Below, in pieces: positions 15,391-23,321 of a stretch of 36,801 nt of DNA. How positions within the stretch are numbered: position 1 is the first letter of the stretch; every line of letters begins with the position of its first letter. The notes beneath the pieces were generated by a model, which saw only the letters and a list, made by a program, of their open reading frames with translations, had not been told where the DNA came from and did not search any database. The stretch is from positions 1 to 36,801 of the IMG/VR virus record IMGVR_UViG_3300029957_000022. One strand, written 5' to 3'. This DNA comes from a virus. The translations under genes and the position numbers were made by a program.

Positions 15391-16538
15391 TGTCCAGACC
15401 CCGCAGGTAACGGAAGAATATTTATCGGCCCAGGCGTATTTACTGTGGCCGCGCCTGTCGCATCTGCAATACCTTCCGCGAACGGCTGCGGAACGATGAT
15501 AATTGGTTCCGGCGTGAAGGCTTGAGGCGGATTCAGGATCAGCGATGCAGTGGTGCCGCCGTTTTCGTCGCGGACATACGTCACCTCATTGATGAGCCAT
15601 GTTACATTGACCAATTTAAGCGCAGGAATATTAATCGGCACCAGCGTGTTCGGTTCCCATAATTTTCCTGTCGCATCACGCCAGCTATCGACAACGGCAT
15701 GCAGCTCATATGCCTTTCCATAGCGCCTGTTGCTTTCCCACAGCGCGGTGTCGCGCGTGACTTGAAACGCCGGATTTATATCGCCACTTTGCACGATGAT
15801 AATTTTCTGGCGATGCCGAGGAACGGTCGGGTCCTGCACCTCAAAAAACTGATTCATCGAATTGTTCTGCCCGGAATCCAAACTCTGCCCATCGCTGAAC
15901 GTCGCCACAGATTGATATACGCAGACGTAATCGCTGAACCGCGTCATGTCGAAACGCACCTTGGCGGACTGCACATTCACGCCTTGCGTCAATCCGCTTC
16001 CGGCCTGTTTGGTCGATGCCTGGGTGAGCAAAATACTTCCGTCCGGCATATCGTAATACAGCAGTTTGTAAAAACGCGTGACGCGCTCGATGATTTCAAC
16101 GGCGGTCTCGCCGTACATCAAATTAAACTGCGGCACGATGATCGTTGGCCCGACATTCTGCGCGACGGTGATACCGTAAGGCTCCGACAATTTCTGCGCG
16201 ATCTGCAATGCGGTGCTGCTCATAATCTGCGCGTTGGGATACTCGGCCGAGCAATCCACAACGTCCTCGCTCTTGCTGCGCCCGGAAATACTGACGGTGT
16301 GCATGTCGGAATCAACCGACGCTTCATAGGTGTCTATATATCCGGTCAAGACCAAATCTTCCCCCAACTTGATCTGGCACTGCGCGCCAGGGCTGATCGT
16401 GATCTGCGACCCGTCTGGGTTGCGCTCCGTCATCTCGATCTGAAAATCGTTCGGCATGCGCTCGATGCCGCGCGTCACTCTGACGGTAGTCCAACCAGAT
16501 ATCTGCTGCTGACCAGAAATAATTGTGAGGTCATCCAT
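15387..16538 (-). CDS. Baseplate hub protein (Mu gp44/gpP type)
   Basis: 383 residues, close to Mu gp44. Recognisable segments are WTTVRVTRGIERMPNDFQIE at the start, ISGRSKSEDVVDCSAEYPN, and a region with GETAVEIIERVTRFYKLL, as in late control protein D/gp44 hub proteins. It forms the trimeric hub under the tail tube that carries the spike. Its start overlaps the stop of the preceding gene by one base and its end overlaps the spike gene by ATGA. Confidence 0.88.
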   Translation of the reverse strand: MDDLTIISGQQQISGWTTVRVTRGIERMPNDFQIEMTERNPDGSQITISPGAQCQIKLGEDLVLTGYIDTYEASVDSDMHTVSISGRSKSEDVVDCSAEYPNAQIMSSTALQIAQKLSEPYGITVAQNVGPTIIVPQFNLMYGETAVEIIERVTRFYKLLYYDMPDGSILLTQASTKQAGSGLTQGVNVQSAKVRFDMTRFSDYVCVYQSVATFSDGQSLDSGQNNSMNQFFEVQDPTVPRHRQKIIIVQSGDINPAFQVTRDTALWESNRRYGKAYELHAVVDSWRDATGKLWEPNTLVPINIPALKLVNVTWLINEVTYVRDENGGTTASLILNPPQAFTPEPIIIVPQPFAEGIADATGAATVNTPGPINILPLPAGSGQ

Positions 16539-17101
16539 CAGAAACTCAGGGCTTGAAATGTTACCGGCATGAAGGCTGGATGGCGCGGGTTCGCAAATCC
16601 AACCAACTCATCAGTTCGGACAATATCTTGGTAATACTGATATGCCAGCGCCAGCGACGGCATAGGTTGATTCATGGTGTACGTCCGCAGATCGGGTAAC
16701 GCAGCGCCGCGCGTGGTTAAATCCTGCGCCACGGCCGTGCGGAGATTTTGCAGCGCGATAAACGTCTCATCCTGCCCCTGGTTACCAGCGATCAGAATTT
16801 CATTATCGAGAATATCGCATACGATGTTTTGCAAATTTTCCGCATCATTTTGCGAGGTCGGCTGGTACTGCGACGAAGCCACGGCCAGCGCGACGGCAGC
16901 CGTCCTGCGGCACAAATCTGCCACGGCATTCTGCACATTGTTTTGCGCGAGGCCAATCACCGAGGTCGAGTTCACCTCTGCAATCGCAAAATCATTCAGC
17001 TCCGTAAAAATACGAATGGCATCGGCCGGGTTCGCAATCGATGCCAGCAGCGTGTTCGCCAAAACCTGTACGGCGGCCGCGAGATCGGATGGTTGACTCA
17101 T
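16538..17101 (-). CDS. Second half of a split Mu gp43-like DNA circularisation protein
   Basis: 187 residues. The end of the protein (LPDLRTYTMNQPMPSLALAY, then YYQDIVRTDELVGFANPRHPAF) matches the C-terminal end of intact gp43-type proteins, where a 'LP-Y...QPLPSL-LAYR-Y-D...E-...N-RHP-F' pattern is usual. The N-terminal part is Ala/Asn-rich helix. Together with the preceding gene (281 residues) it reaches about 468 residues, near the roughly 490 of one-piece gp43. The ATGA overlap at 17098-17101 shows translational coupling, so the two halves are probably made in equal amounts and associate. Confidence 0.7.
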   Translation of the reverse strand: MSQPSDLAAAVQVLANTLLASIANPADAIRIFTELNDFAIAEVNSTSVIGLAQNNVQNAVADLCRRTAAVALAVASSQYQPTSQNDAENLQNIVCDILDNEILIAGNQGQDETFIALQNLRTAVAQDLTTRGAALPDLRTYTMNQPMPSLALAYQYYQDIVRTDELVGFANPRHPAFMPVTFQALSF

Positions 17102-17943
17102 AACCCCTCCAAAATCGTTGAAATATTTGTGGCAGCACCAGCGATATTACCGCGATCCGCCGTGGCCGTATTTATCAGGTTTGCAACCTGACTCGCCACC
17201 TGGCTGGGCGGTACATAACTTCCAACGATGCTTCCAACGCTGCTGCCTGTCTTGCCACCAAAAAATCGCCCGAAAGAACCAACCATGTTGGCACCGAGGT
17301 TATAAATATTCGTGGCTTCCTTGCCGAGCTGCACGGCTTCACCGACCCAGCCGGAAACGGTTTGATATGCCTCGGTCACGGGAGCGACGGCCGCTACAAC
17401 CTGTTGCTGCGCGCTGCTGAATTGCTGCGTGACCTGAGAAACGAAACTATCGCTCATCGCCTGGTTCGCCAGCGATCCAGCATTCACAACAGCCATGCCG
17501 GTGTTCGATCCGTTGCTGGGATATAAACGCTGCCCGGATTCACCGAAACGGAAATTTATTTCGATCACGCGGCCGTGGCTTTTATGCTCACGAAAATTAC
17601 ATTCCAAAAGGCTGACAGTCAGCGTTCCATAAGTCGGATGCACCAACGTGCCAGGGCCTTTTTGCTCCGCAGCGGCTTGCATCGCCGCGCGCTGCGTTAT
17701 CACATCGTCGCCAACTAGGAACGCGGAAAATTCGTATTTCCGTCCCTTGCGGCCGATATCTTCCTGCCACGGCGTATCCCTGAACGGATAAACGTGTTCC
17801 GCATTCCTGCGGCCAACGCCGGTCTCAGCGGAATCCACAAAAAATGGTACGCCACGCCAGCTTGCTGGATAGAGCTGGTTGAAATAACTGCTCAGGGTTG
17901 CAAGAGGATTCCCAAGCGCAAGGATTTGATCGAGTTCACTCAT
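17098..17943 (-). CDS. DNA circularisation protein N-terminal half (Mu gp43)
   Basis: 281 residues. The segment YPASWRGVPFFVDSAETGVG with RRNAEHVYPFRDTPWQEDIG and YEFSAFLVGDDVI is the conserved N-terminal domain of Mu gp43-type proteins (DNA circularisation N family). In Mu the gene lies between tape measure and gp44, as here, and its product is part of the tail/baseplate. The C-terminal half (about residues 150-281) is low in complexity with repeated Ala/Val/Gln/Ser. The gene stops early relative to the family and the rest of the protein follows as a separate coupled gene. Confidence 0.85.
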   Translation of the reverse strand: MSELDQILALGNPLATLSSYFNQLYPASWRGVPFFVDSAETGVGRRNAEHVYPFRDTPWQEDIGRKGRKYEFSAFLVGDDVITQRAAMQAAAEQKGPGTLVHPTYGTLTVSLLECNFREHKSHGRVIEINFRFGESGQRLYPSNGSNTGMAVVNAGSLANQAMSDSFVSQVTQQFSSAQQQVVAAVAPVTEAYQTVSGWVGEAVQLGKEATNIYNLGANMVGSFGRFFGGKTGSSVGSIVGSYVPPSQVASQVANLINTATADRGNIAGAATNISTILEGL

Positions 17944-19523
17944 GGCACGGGCTGCAATCCATAATTGATGTTGACGGGCATCCTAACCCCCGGCGCTGGC
18001 TTCGTCACCACCGTGGTGCCGGCTGGCGCGCCGTTCAGGTTGATCTCAACCGTGCTACGGGCATTCTGCCCCTTCATGGCCGGCGTACCCATCAGCGCGC
18101 TTTGCACATCGTCCTGCGACATATCCCCCGCAGACCCACCGGACAGCGACGTATCATACGCGGCACTCGACGGTGTTTTTGGAAACGTAATGCCCTGCGA
18201 AGTCACGATCATCGGATTATCGTTTGACGCGACAGGCGACGGAATTGAAGTGCGCTTGCTGTAATCATCATATGATTCCAGCATCGACTTATTCGATCCG
18301 AAATTTCCCAGATGTATGCGCCACGGCAGAGTGGCAAGCTCCTTCATCATCTTCCATATTTCCTGAATCAGATCACGAAACGGCTTCCATTTTTCATACA
18401 GGATCGTGCCGCCAGTTATCAGTATTTCTGCCAACGCAATGATGCGACCGAAGGGGGTTGCCAGCATCGCCTTGCCTAAAAATCCGATGGCAGCAACCAT
18501 CGTGACGCCGATTGCCTCCGCCAGAAGATCAAACACCAACTTCACGTTGTCGGTTTTCACAATCCAGTTTGAGAATCCCTGCACAATCGGCTGGAACATC
18601 GGGATAATGTTATCGGTAAGTTTTTTCTGGAACGTGGACAGCGCAAGGTTCAGCCCGTCGAGCGCGCGGTTATAATCTCGCACTTTTTCGAGCTGGTCAT
18701 CACTGGCGACGTACCCAAGTTTTCCGACCATTTTTTGCCGCTTGCCATATTCATCAGGCCCGTACATCAGCATGGGCTTCATGAATCCGAGCTGCGCTCG
18801 ATCCAACATCTGCGACCGCGCGATTGGGGAAAACTGCTGCAACTTCATCGCCACTTCGCGCATCATTGAGTCCACACCCTCAGGGGTTTGGACTCGAGTC
18901 CGAATATCTTTAATCCCAATATCTGGGCGCGAGAAAAACGCCAGCATCTCATTGTTGCGGCCGAACGAAACATCTTCCATGTTTTTGGAAAAATTCTTCA
19001 GGCCAGCCGTCATATCTTCGGTCTTAATCCCGAATGCTTGGCCGGTATTCATCCAGCCTTGAATCGTTTTCTGGCTGAGGCTGGTTTCGTAATTCGTTAA
19101 TTTTACCTGCTTGGCAAGATCACCAAAATCGGCCGCGATCCCGGCGATACCAGCCACGCTGCCGATCCCGGTAAGGGCCAGCACAGGTCCCAAAATTCCA
19201 TTTACAGCGCCCTTCAGGTCACTGGCGGCGTCAGCCGTACCCTTGAAGGCGTTTTTGAGCTGGGTGAACCCGGCATTGCGTTCCCACTGGTTCTGGGAAC
19301 CCGTCATAGCCTTAAAAATCGAGTTCACCTCGCGCAGCTCTTTTTGAACCACGTTCAGTGCTTTGGGATCGAGCGCGCCGCCGCCCGCCGCCGCGCCACT
19401 GCCGGCCTTGCTGCGGGTCTGTCGAAATGCGGCGTTGATACGGTACAGTTCGGCGCTGACAGCGCGCATCGATTTCAGCGCGGGATTATTGTCGGCCGAA
19501 ATGACGAAATTAAACCTTTTCAT
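17940..19523 (-). CDS. Tail tape measure protein
   Basis: 527 residues, mainly helical. The N-terminus MKRFNFVISADNNPALKSMR is followed by a Gly/Ala-rich stretch, and the middle has hydrophobic segments (LVFDLLAEAIGVTMVAAIGFLGKAML, given here in two runs) as in tape measure proteins, which set tail length and are ejected into the host envelope. It lies after the frameshifted chaperone, its standard place. At roughly 0.15 nm per residue it predicts a fairly short tail, about 80 nm. The ATG is one base after the stop of the frameshift product. Confidence 0.85.
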   Translation of the reverse strand: MKRFNFVISADNNPALKSMRAVSAELYRINAAFRQTRSKAGSGAAAGGGALDPKALNVVQKELREVNSIFKAMTGSQNQWERNAGFTQLKNAFKGTADAASDLKGAVNGILGPVLALTGIGSVAGIAGIAADFGDLAKQVKLTNYETSLSQKTIQGWMNTGQAFGIKTEDMTAGLKNFSKNMEDVSFGRNNEMLAFFSRPDIGIKDIRTRVQTPEGVDSMMREVAMKLQQFSPIARSQMLDRAQLGFMKPMLMYGPDEYGKRQKMVGKLGYVASDDQLEKVRDYNRALDGLNLALSTFQKKLTDNIIPMFQPIVQGFSNWIVKTDNVKLVFDLLAEAIGVTMVAAIGFLGKAMLATPFGRIIALAEILITGGTILYEKWKPFRDLIQEIWKMMKELATLPWRIHLGNFGSNKSMLESYDDYSKRTSIPSPVASNDNPMIVTSQGITFPKTPSSAAYDTSLSGGSAGDMSQDDVQSALMGTPAMKGQNARSTVEINLNGAPAGTTVVTKPAPGVRMPVNINYGLQPVP

Positions 19524-19524
19524 T

Positions 19525-19937
19525 TCAGCCCTCTTTCAGCATTTCCCTAATCCGGTTCGCCTGATTTCTCCACCAGACCAATGCGCTTCCGGTTAAGTTC
19601 CACGCCTCTTTAGGACCCCAATGAAACGTAAAGGTTAGGTCTGCGACGAGTTCTCGCCAGTTTCCTGGCCAATGTCCAAAAAATCGGTGACGATCTTCGA
19701 CGCCTTCGCCAGATCGCTGCCGAGCATATTTCGGATCACGTTTTCGTGGTTGTTCGAGACCAGCGCGATCAGCTTGATCGTGCGCGCCATGTCGTTGCGC
19801 TTGCCGGCATCCTCGGCCATGTCGAGCTGGGCCGCCGTGGGTTCACGCAACGTGATCTCACTGATCGTGCGTTCCTTCATAACGATTGGCTGCTTCAGCG
19901 TGATCGTTACTTCTGTTTTCTCAACTGCATCGACCAT
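19525..19937 (-). CDS. Tail assembly chaperone, -1 frameshift extended form
   Basis: A -1 shift at T TTT TTG (19683-19677) joins residues 1-87 of the short form to a second frame that runs GHWPGNWRELVADLTFTFHW, GPKEAWNLTG and onward to REMLKEG, ending at TGA 19527-19525. The product is 137 residues. The extension has the 'DL-F-FHW-P-E' and WWRNQA pattern found in the extended forms of tail assembly chaperones (lambda gpGT, P2 gpE+E'). The extended form binds the tape measure during tail assembly, and the tape measure gene starts one base later. The shifted frame has no good start of its own. Confidence 0.85.
19635..19937 (-). CDS. Tail assembly chaperone, short form (Mu gp41/P2 gpE-like)
   Basis: 100 residues. 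The pattern VTITLKQPIVMKERTISEIT, LREPTAAQLDMAED with a helical rest is that of the Phage_TAC family. The short form is made in excess and coats the tape measure before the tube polymerises. Its stop TAA is at 19635-19637, 40 nt past the slippery sequence. It begins one base after the tail tube gene. Confidence 0.85.
   Translation of the reverse strand: MVDAVEKTEVTITLKQPIVMKERTISEITLREPTAAQLDMAEDAGKRNDMARTIKLIALVSNNHENVIRNMLGSDLAKASKIVTDFLDIGQETGENSSQT
19677..19683 (-). other. Programmed -1 ribosomal frameshift slippery site
   Basis: On the minus strand the in-frame codons GAT TTT TTG give the canonical X XXY YYZ heptamer T TTT TTG. After slippage both tRNAs can re-pair and the new frame stays open for 50 further codons with conserved chaperone sequence. 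The run of six T is absent from neighbouring codons. I did not identify a clear downstream pseudoknot by eye. Confidence 0.85.
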
Positions 19938-19938
19938 A

Positions 19939-20313
19939 TTACAGAACCTCCGTTACGGAGCCTCCTTCGAATCGTACCTCGAACGTGGCTTCCATTGATT
20001 TGACTTCCTGCACGTTGACGCACCACATATTCCGGCCCACTACCTGCTTGCCGTTCGCAAGAGTCAGTGAAACGGTTGTGTCCGTCATCTGATTGAAATC
20101 CTGAACCGTAAGATTGTTGGTGTCACGCAGGACGCCGGAAATAAACGGCGCGACGGGCAATTCTTTGTACCCGTGAACCTGATCCTGCCCGGTCAACGTC
20201 TCGCGCGTCACGGTGCTGGGCGACCAGGTGAGTTCACCCTGAAGCAAATAGGTGACTCCGTTAAACGTGATCGAGGCTACGCCAGCAAGCCTGTTAATTG
20301 GATTATCAGCCAT
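19939..20313 (-). CDS. Tail tube protein (Mu gpM type)
   Basis: 124 residues, the size of Mu gpM. The sequence MADNPINRLAGVASITFNGV, then GELTWSPSTVTRETLTGQD, and VQDFNQMTDTTVSLTLANGK and a final beta strand region is that of the Phage_tail_tube family. It polymerises inside the sheath as hexameric rings. It lies 10 bp after the sheath gene, in the usual sheath-tube order. Confidence 0.9.
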   Translation of the reverse strand: MADNPINRLAGVASITFNGVTYLLQGELTWSPSTVTRETLTGQDQVHGYKELPVAPFISGVLRDTNNLTVQDFNQMTDTTVSLTLANGKQVVGRNMWCVNVQEVKSMEATFEVRFEGGSVTEVL

Positions 20314-20323
20314 CGCGTTCCCC

Positions 20324-21814
20324 TTACGTCAACCTGAATTGAGCCAGCAGCGCGAACACATCGAGCTGATCGATAAGCGCCGGATCGAACAGAACATCGA
20401 CGCGGTACGGATACTGCGCGTTCTGTTCAACGATCAAACCGGCGATAAATTCGGCGCTGTTCTGCACCTGGCCATTGTATTCCATTTCCTGATACTGCGC
20501 GATCAGGCTGGCCTTGATGGTGCTGGGCGTGACGATGGCCGAGCCATCGGCAAACTTGGTGCCATCTGCCGCCAGCTTCACGCGCGCGTACTGCGAGGTG
20601 ATCGAGCTGCGGAGCTGTTGCAGGATCGACGCCAGATTGTACATTGTGTTGATCTGGAGATAGGAGTCGTCCGGCTGGCCAAACTTGTTCTGCTGATAGG
20701 TAGTGATCGTACCTTCCAGCGTGACAACACCAGCGTCCGAAACATCGAACGTCGAGATGCCATCGAACAGCAGCGTGTTGCGTTCCGTCTTGGGAAAACG
20801 CGAGGTGAGGGGCGGCGGCAGCATGGTGCTGAGGGCCAGCGTGTGGATCGGCCGCGCGGGGTCGGCGCGGAGCGCGGGCGCGGCGGTCCCGGCGAAGTCG
20901 GCCGCGATCAGCCATGCCGGTGTCGGGGAATCATAGAAACCCATCACCGAGGAATGCTGATCGTTCAGGCCGGTGCCGAATGTCACCAGCGCGCCGAACG
21001 TGCCACGGTACGCATACCAAGCATGGCCATAAAGCATTTCACCCCAGCTCCAGGTGCCGGCCGTATCGTTCAGATATGCGGTAACGGCCGTCATAGAGGT
21101 GGAGTCGGTAAATGCGGAAATCACGAAATCATATTGCTGGGTGCTGAGGTTCGCCAGCGCCGTGGTGAGAACGGGGTTCGTAGCGCCGCTGGCCATCGGC
21201 ACAATCGTGTAGGCGAGACCGGCAGGATCGGCTTCGCCGCCGCGCGCACCAAGATAATTCGTGCGGAGATCGATATCGTTGCCGCCGAGACCTTTGTTTT
21301 TCGCGGTGATATCAACCTTGCTGGTGGTCATACCATCAACGGCAGCCGTCACGGGCAAATTCGTGTTGGCAGTGATCGCAGCGACAACCGCCGTTGCAAC
21401 CTGTGCGGCGGTCTGGGCCGAGCTGATCGCGGTCTGGACATTTACGCCGCCGATGTACAAATTCAGCGTTCCGTTTCCGGTCGGTGCTGAAGTGAAATTG
21501 ATACTGCCAACGGCGAGAACGCCGGCACCATTATCGGAGACGGGCAAGAGCCACAATTCACCGAAAGGATCAGCAGCGCGATACGCCGCAACCATGAGTG
21601 CAAGCTGCGAACCGGGGCCGCCCTGCGTAATCGCATCTGAAACACCTTGGGAAATAATTGGAACATTCGGCACGGCCACGCCGGATGAAGTGATCGCGCC
21701 GATGATGACGGCGCGCGAAGTTACCTGCCCGGTGTTGGCCTGGGAATTATCCAGCTCGGCAAAAAACAGGGGAAGGCGAAGGTTCTGCGGAATGTTATTG
21801 AAAGGAACCGTCAT
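20324..21814 (-). CDS. Contractile tail sheath protein (Mu gpL type)
   Basis: 496 residues, matching Mu gpL (about 495). The N-terminus (FNNIPQNLRLPLFFAELDNS) and the C-terminal segment with VEQNAQYPYRVDVLFDPALI and DQLDVFALLAQFRL are typical. The insertion with beta-rich AVGSINFTSAPTGNGTLNLY is the variable outer domain. Sheath subunits contract on infection to drive the tube through the envelope. GGGGAG lies before the ATG. The complementary strand carries a long open frame here that I regard as a codon-bias shadow. Confidence 0.93.
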   Translation of the reverse strand: MTVPFNNIPQNLRLPLFFAELDNSQANTGQVTSRAVIIGAITSSGVAVPNVPIISQGVSDAITQGGPGSQLALMVAAYRAADPFGELWLLPVSDNGAGVLAVGSINFTSAPTGNGTLNLYIGGVNVQTAISSAQTAAQVATAVVAAITANTNLPVTAAVDGMTTSKVDITAKNKGLGGNDIDLRTNYLGARGGEADPAGLAYTIVPMASGATNPVLTTALANLSTQQYDFVISAFTDSTSMTAVTAYLNDTAGTWSWGEMLYGHAWYAYRGTFGALVTFGTGLNDQHSSVMGFYDSPTPAWLIAADFAGTAAPALRADPARPIHTLALSTMLPPPLTSRFPKTERNTLLFDGISTFDVSDAGVVTLEGTITTYQQNKFGQPDDSYLQINTMYNLASILQQLRSSITSQYARVKLAADGTKFADGSAIVTPSTIKASLIAQYQEMEYNGQVQNSAEFIAGLIVEQNAQYPYRVDVLFDPALIDQLDVFALLAQFRLT

Positions 21815-21817
21815 GCT

Positions 21818-22006
21818 CTACTCCCCTTTTACCTTCCGCGCCTCGGCGCGTTTCACAGCCTGAGTCGGCTGCACAACAGTTACATCACCATCCCGGACGC
21901 GGCGCAACCAAAAAGGTGATTCTGTCACCTCGACGCCTTCGCTCGGCACCAAAGTTTTCAGGATCGGATCGCGTATCTTCAGCCCAGGACTCGGTCGAAT
22001 AAACAT
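21818..22006 (-). CDS. DUF2635 protein (Mu gp38-like)
   Basis: 62 residues: MFIRPSPGLKIRDPILKTLV then GVEVTESPFWLRRVRDGDV. This is the whole DUF2635 pattern: 'P-PG-kVRDP' at the start and 'PYW-RRL-DGDV' later. The gene always lies just before the sheath gene in Mu-type tails, as here (3 bp gap), and its role in tail assembly is not known. Confidence 0.92.
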   Translation of the reverse strand: MFIRPSPGLKIRDPILKTLVPSEGVEVTESPFWLRRVRDGDVTVVQPTQAVKRAEARKVKGE

Positions 22007-22016
22007 GGCGGATACT

Positions 22017-22628
22017 CTAACCTCCCTCCAGCGGAATTACAAGGGTTCCTTCACTTCTGCCGTCAGGACCTTCGGTACGCGGCGCGGGCTTGACCGAATC
22101 AGGGAACGGCGGATCGGGATATGTGCCGGTCGGATCGAAACGATTGAGCGCATCCAGCGTGGCGTTGATCTGCGTAAGCGGCGTGGATGGGATCGCGGGG
22201 TATTGGTTCTGATCCTCAAAAAATTCGAGGCCGATATCCATGCGATATTCCGCAATATGTTTTCCCGTGTTGCTATCGATATCGCCGGTCGTTGTCACAA
22301 AAACAAACTGCTGCACTTCCAGCCGCAAATTATAATTCGTCAGCAGGGCTTGCTCGACCTGCCACACCAATCTATCGGTCGCCTCGCGCACCTGGGCCTT
22401 GGTGTTCGCCATCAAACGGATCAGCAGCCGCAGCGTTGCAACCGTGGTAAAATTCGGCTGCGCGCGCGACATGGACGTTTTATGTTCCGTTTCCCAATTT
22501 ATCAGTACGGCGGGCAGTTTTTCTTCGCCAACTGGCCAGTCATATTCGTAGCAGTTTTTTTTCGCGTCGGTATCGGCCGCAAGCAGCGCAGCGAGAGCAA
22601 GTTTTCTGAGGCGAACGCGAGTCAGCAT
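22017..22628 (-). CDS. Putative tail completion/terminator protein
   Basis: 203 residues. N-terminal RLRKLALAALLAADTDA, a central beta region around LPAVLINWETEHKTSM and a helix with VREATDRLVWQVEQALL fit minor tail proteins in the lambda gpU or gpZ position. The C-terminal 60 residues are Pro/Asp/Gly-rich, ending LVIPLEGG. It lies between the head-tail joining gene and DUF2635, where a tail terminator belongs in Mu-like phages. Assignment is by position and general pattern; the exact family was not recognised. Confidence 0.5.
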   Translation of the reverse strand: MLTRVRLRKLALAALLAADTDAKKNCYEYDWPVGEEKLPAVLINWETEHKTSMSRAQPNFTTVATLRLLIRLMANTKAQVREATDRLVWQVEQALLTNYNLRLEVQQFVFVTTTGDIDSNTGKHIAEYRMDIGLEFFEDQNQYPAIPSTPLTQINATLDALNRFDPTGTYPDPPFPDSVKPAPRTEGPDGRSEGTLVIPLEGG

Positions 22629-22630
22629 GG

Positions 22631-22978
22631 TTACACGTTTGCATAATTTTCGGTGAAATTCAGCATCAGCTTCAGATGCCCATGGCTATCGGGCCGCACC
22701 TCGCGCACATCGTATGTGTCGCCGCGCAGGATGATCTGGTCGCCCTGCTTCGGCGGCACGATAAACTCGATCTCGCGCGCGCCAAAAACAGGCATGGTCA
22801 CGGTGACGATCTGGCCGTCCTGCGATACATTCTCGCGGTACGCCTTATCGAACACGCCATCGATGGTGAATTTTGCGCCCTGTTTTGGCACATAAACGGG
22901 TAATGGATAACCTTGGTTTACTTCACCAAAGTTATCCATACACGGCTTCAAAACGAGTGTGTCGAAGTCAAGCGCCAT
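22631..22978 (-). CDS. Head-tail joining protein (lambda gpFII-like position)
   Basis: 115 residues, beta-rich: DFDTLVLKPCMDNFGEV, PVYVPKQGAKFTIDGVFDKA and the DGQIVTVTMPVFGAREIEF segment followed by VPPKQGDQIILRGDTYDV. The small barrel with 'G-F-D-...-P-...-GD-...Y-V' resembles the gpFII/'ATP-binding sugar transporter-like' phage proteins that cap the connector. It is two genes after the capsid, the gpFII position in lambda. Confidence 0.6.
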   Translation of the reverse strand: MALDFDTLVLKPCMDNFGEVNQGYPLPVYVPKQGAKFTIDGVFDKAYRENVSQDGQIVTVTMPVFGAREIEFIVPPKQGDQIILRGDTYDVREVRPDSHGHLKLMLNFTENYANV

Positions 22979-22983
22979 CGCCT

Positions 22984-23292
22984 TTAAGCGGCGGTGCGCG
23001 CCGTCCCTTTGTTCGCGGGACGCACGGACTGTGCCGCGTCCTCGGTAACCTTCACGCCAGCACCGGGCAGAGCGTGTGACAGATCGGCAGAATCGATCTC
23101 GGCTTGGGTAAGTTTCTTGGCCGAGGGATCGACAATGAAACCCTGCTTGAGCAGACGTTCACATTCTTTTTCCGCAACCTCAACTTGGCTGCCGGGACCG
23201 TGGACGCGCAGGGGCATTCCACGCGCGACACGGGTATGAATGGAACGACGCGGAGCAACCGTGACCGTCACCATTTTCTCTGATTCTGCCAT
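22984..23292 (-). CDS. Small head-region protein (gpFI position), unrecognised
   Basis: 102 residues, directly after the capsid gene. The N-terminal half has VTVTVAPRRSIHTRVARGMP and a 'GSQVEVAEKECERLLKQGF' helix, a pattern seen in small phage proteins in which a 'G--v-v----A--Ll--G-v' motif lies near the N-terminus. The C-terminal half is Ala/Asp/Lys-rich and probably disordered. In lambda the gene in this place is FI, a DNA-packaging accessory, but no sequence likeness to FI can be claimed. Confidence 0.45.
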   Translation of the reverse strand: MAESEKMVTVTVAPRRSIHTRVARGMPLRVHGPGSQVEVAEKECERLLKQGFIVDPSAKKLTQAEIDSADLSHALPGAGVKVTEDAAQSVRPANKGTARTAA

Positions 23293-23321
23293 TTTACTCT
23301 CCTACAGGTTTCCTGAAAAAC

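Noticed and set aside
15699-16556. 285-codon open frame on the plus strand opposite the baseplate hub gene
   Set aside because: Same type of shadow of a GC-rich coding strand, with Arg/His/Leu-rich composition and no domains.
20252-21490. 412-codon open frame on the plus strand opposite the sheath gene
   Set aside because: It is antisense to a certain sheath gene, very rich in Arg and His, and has no family pattern. It is a codon-bias shadow.
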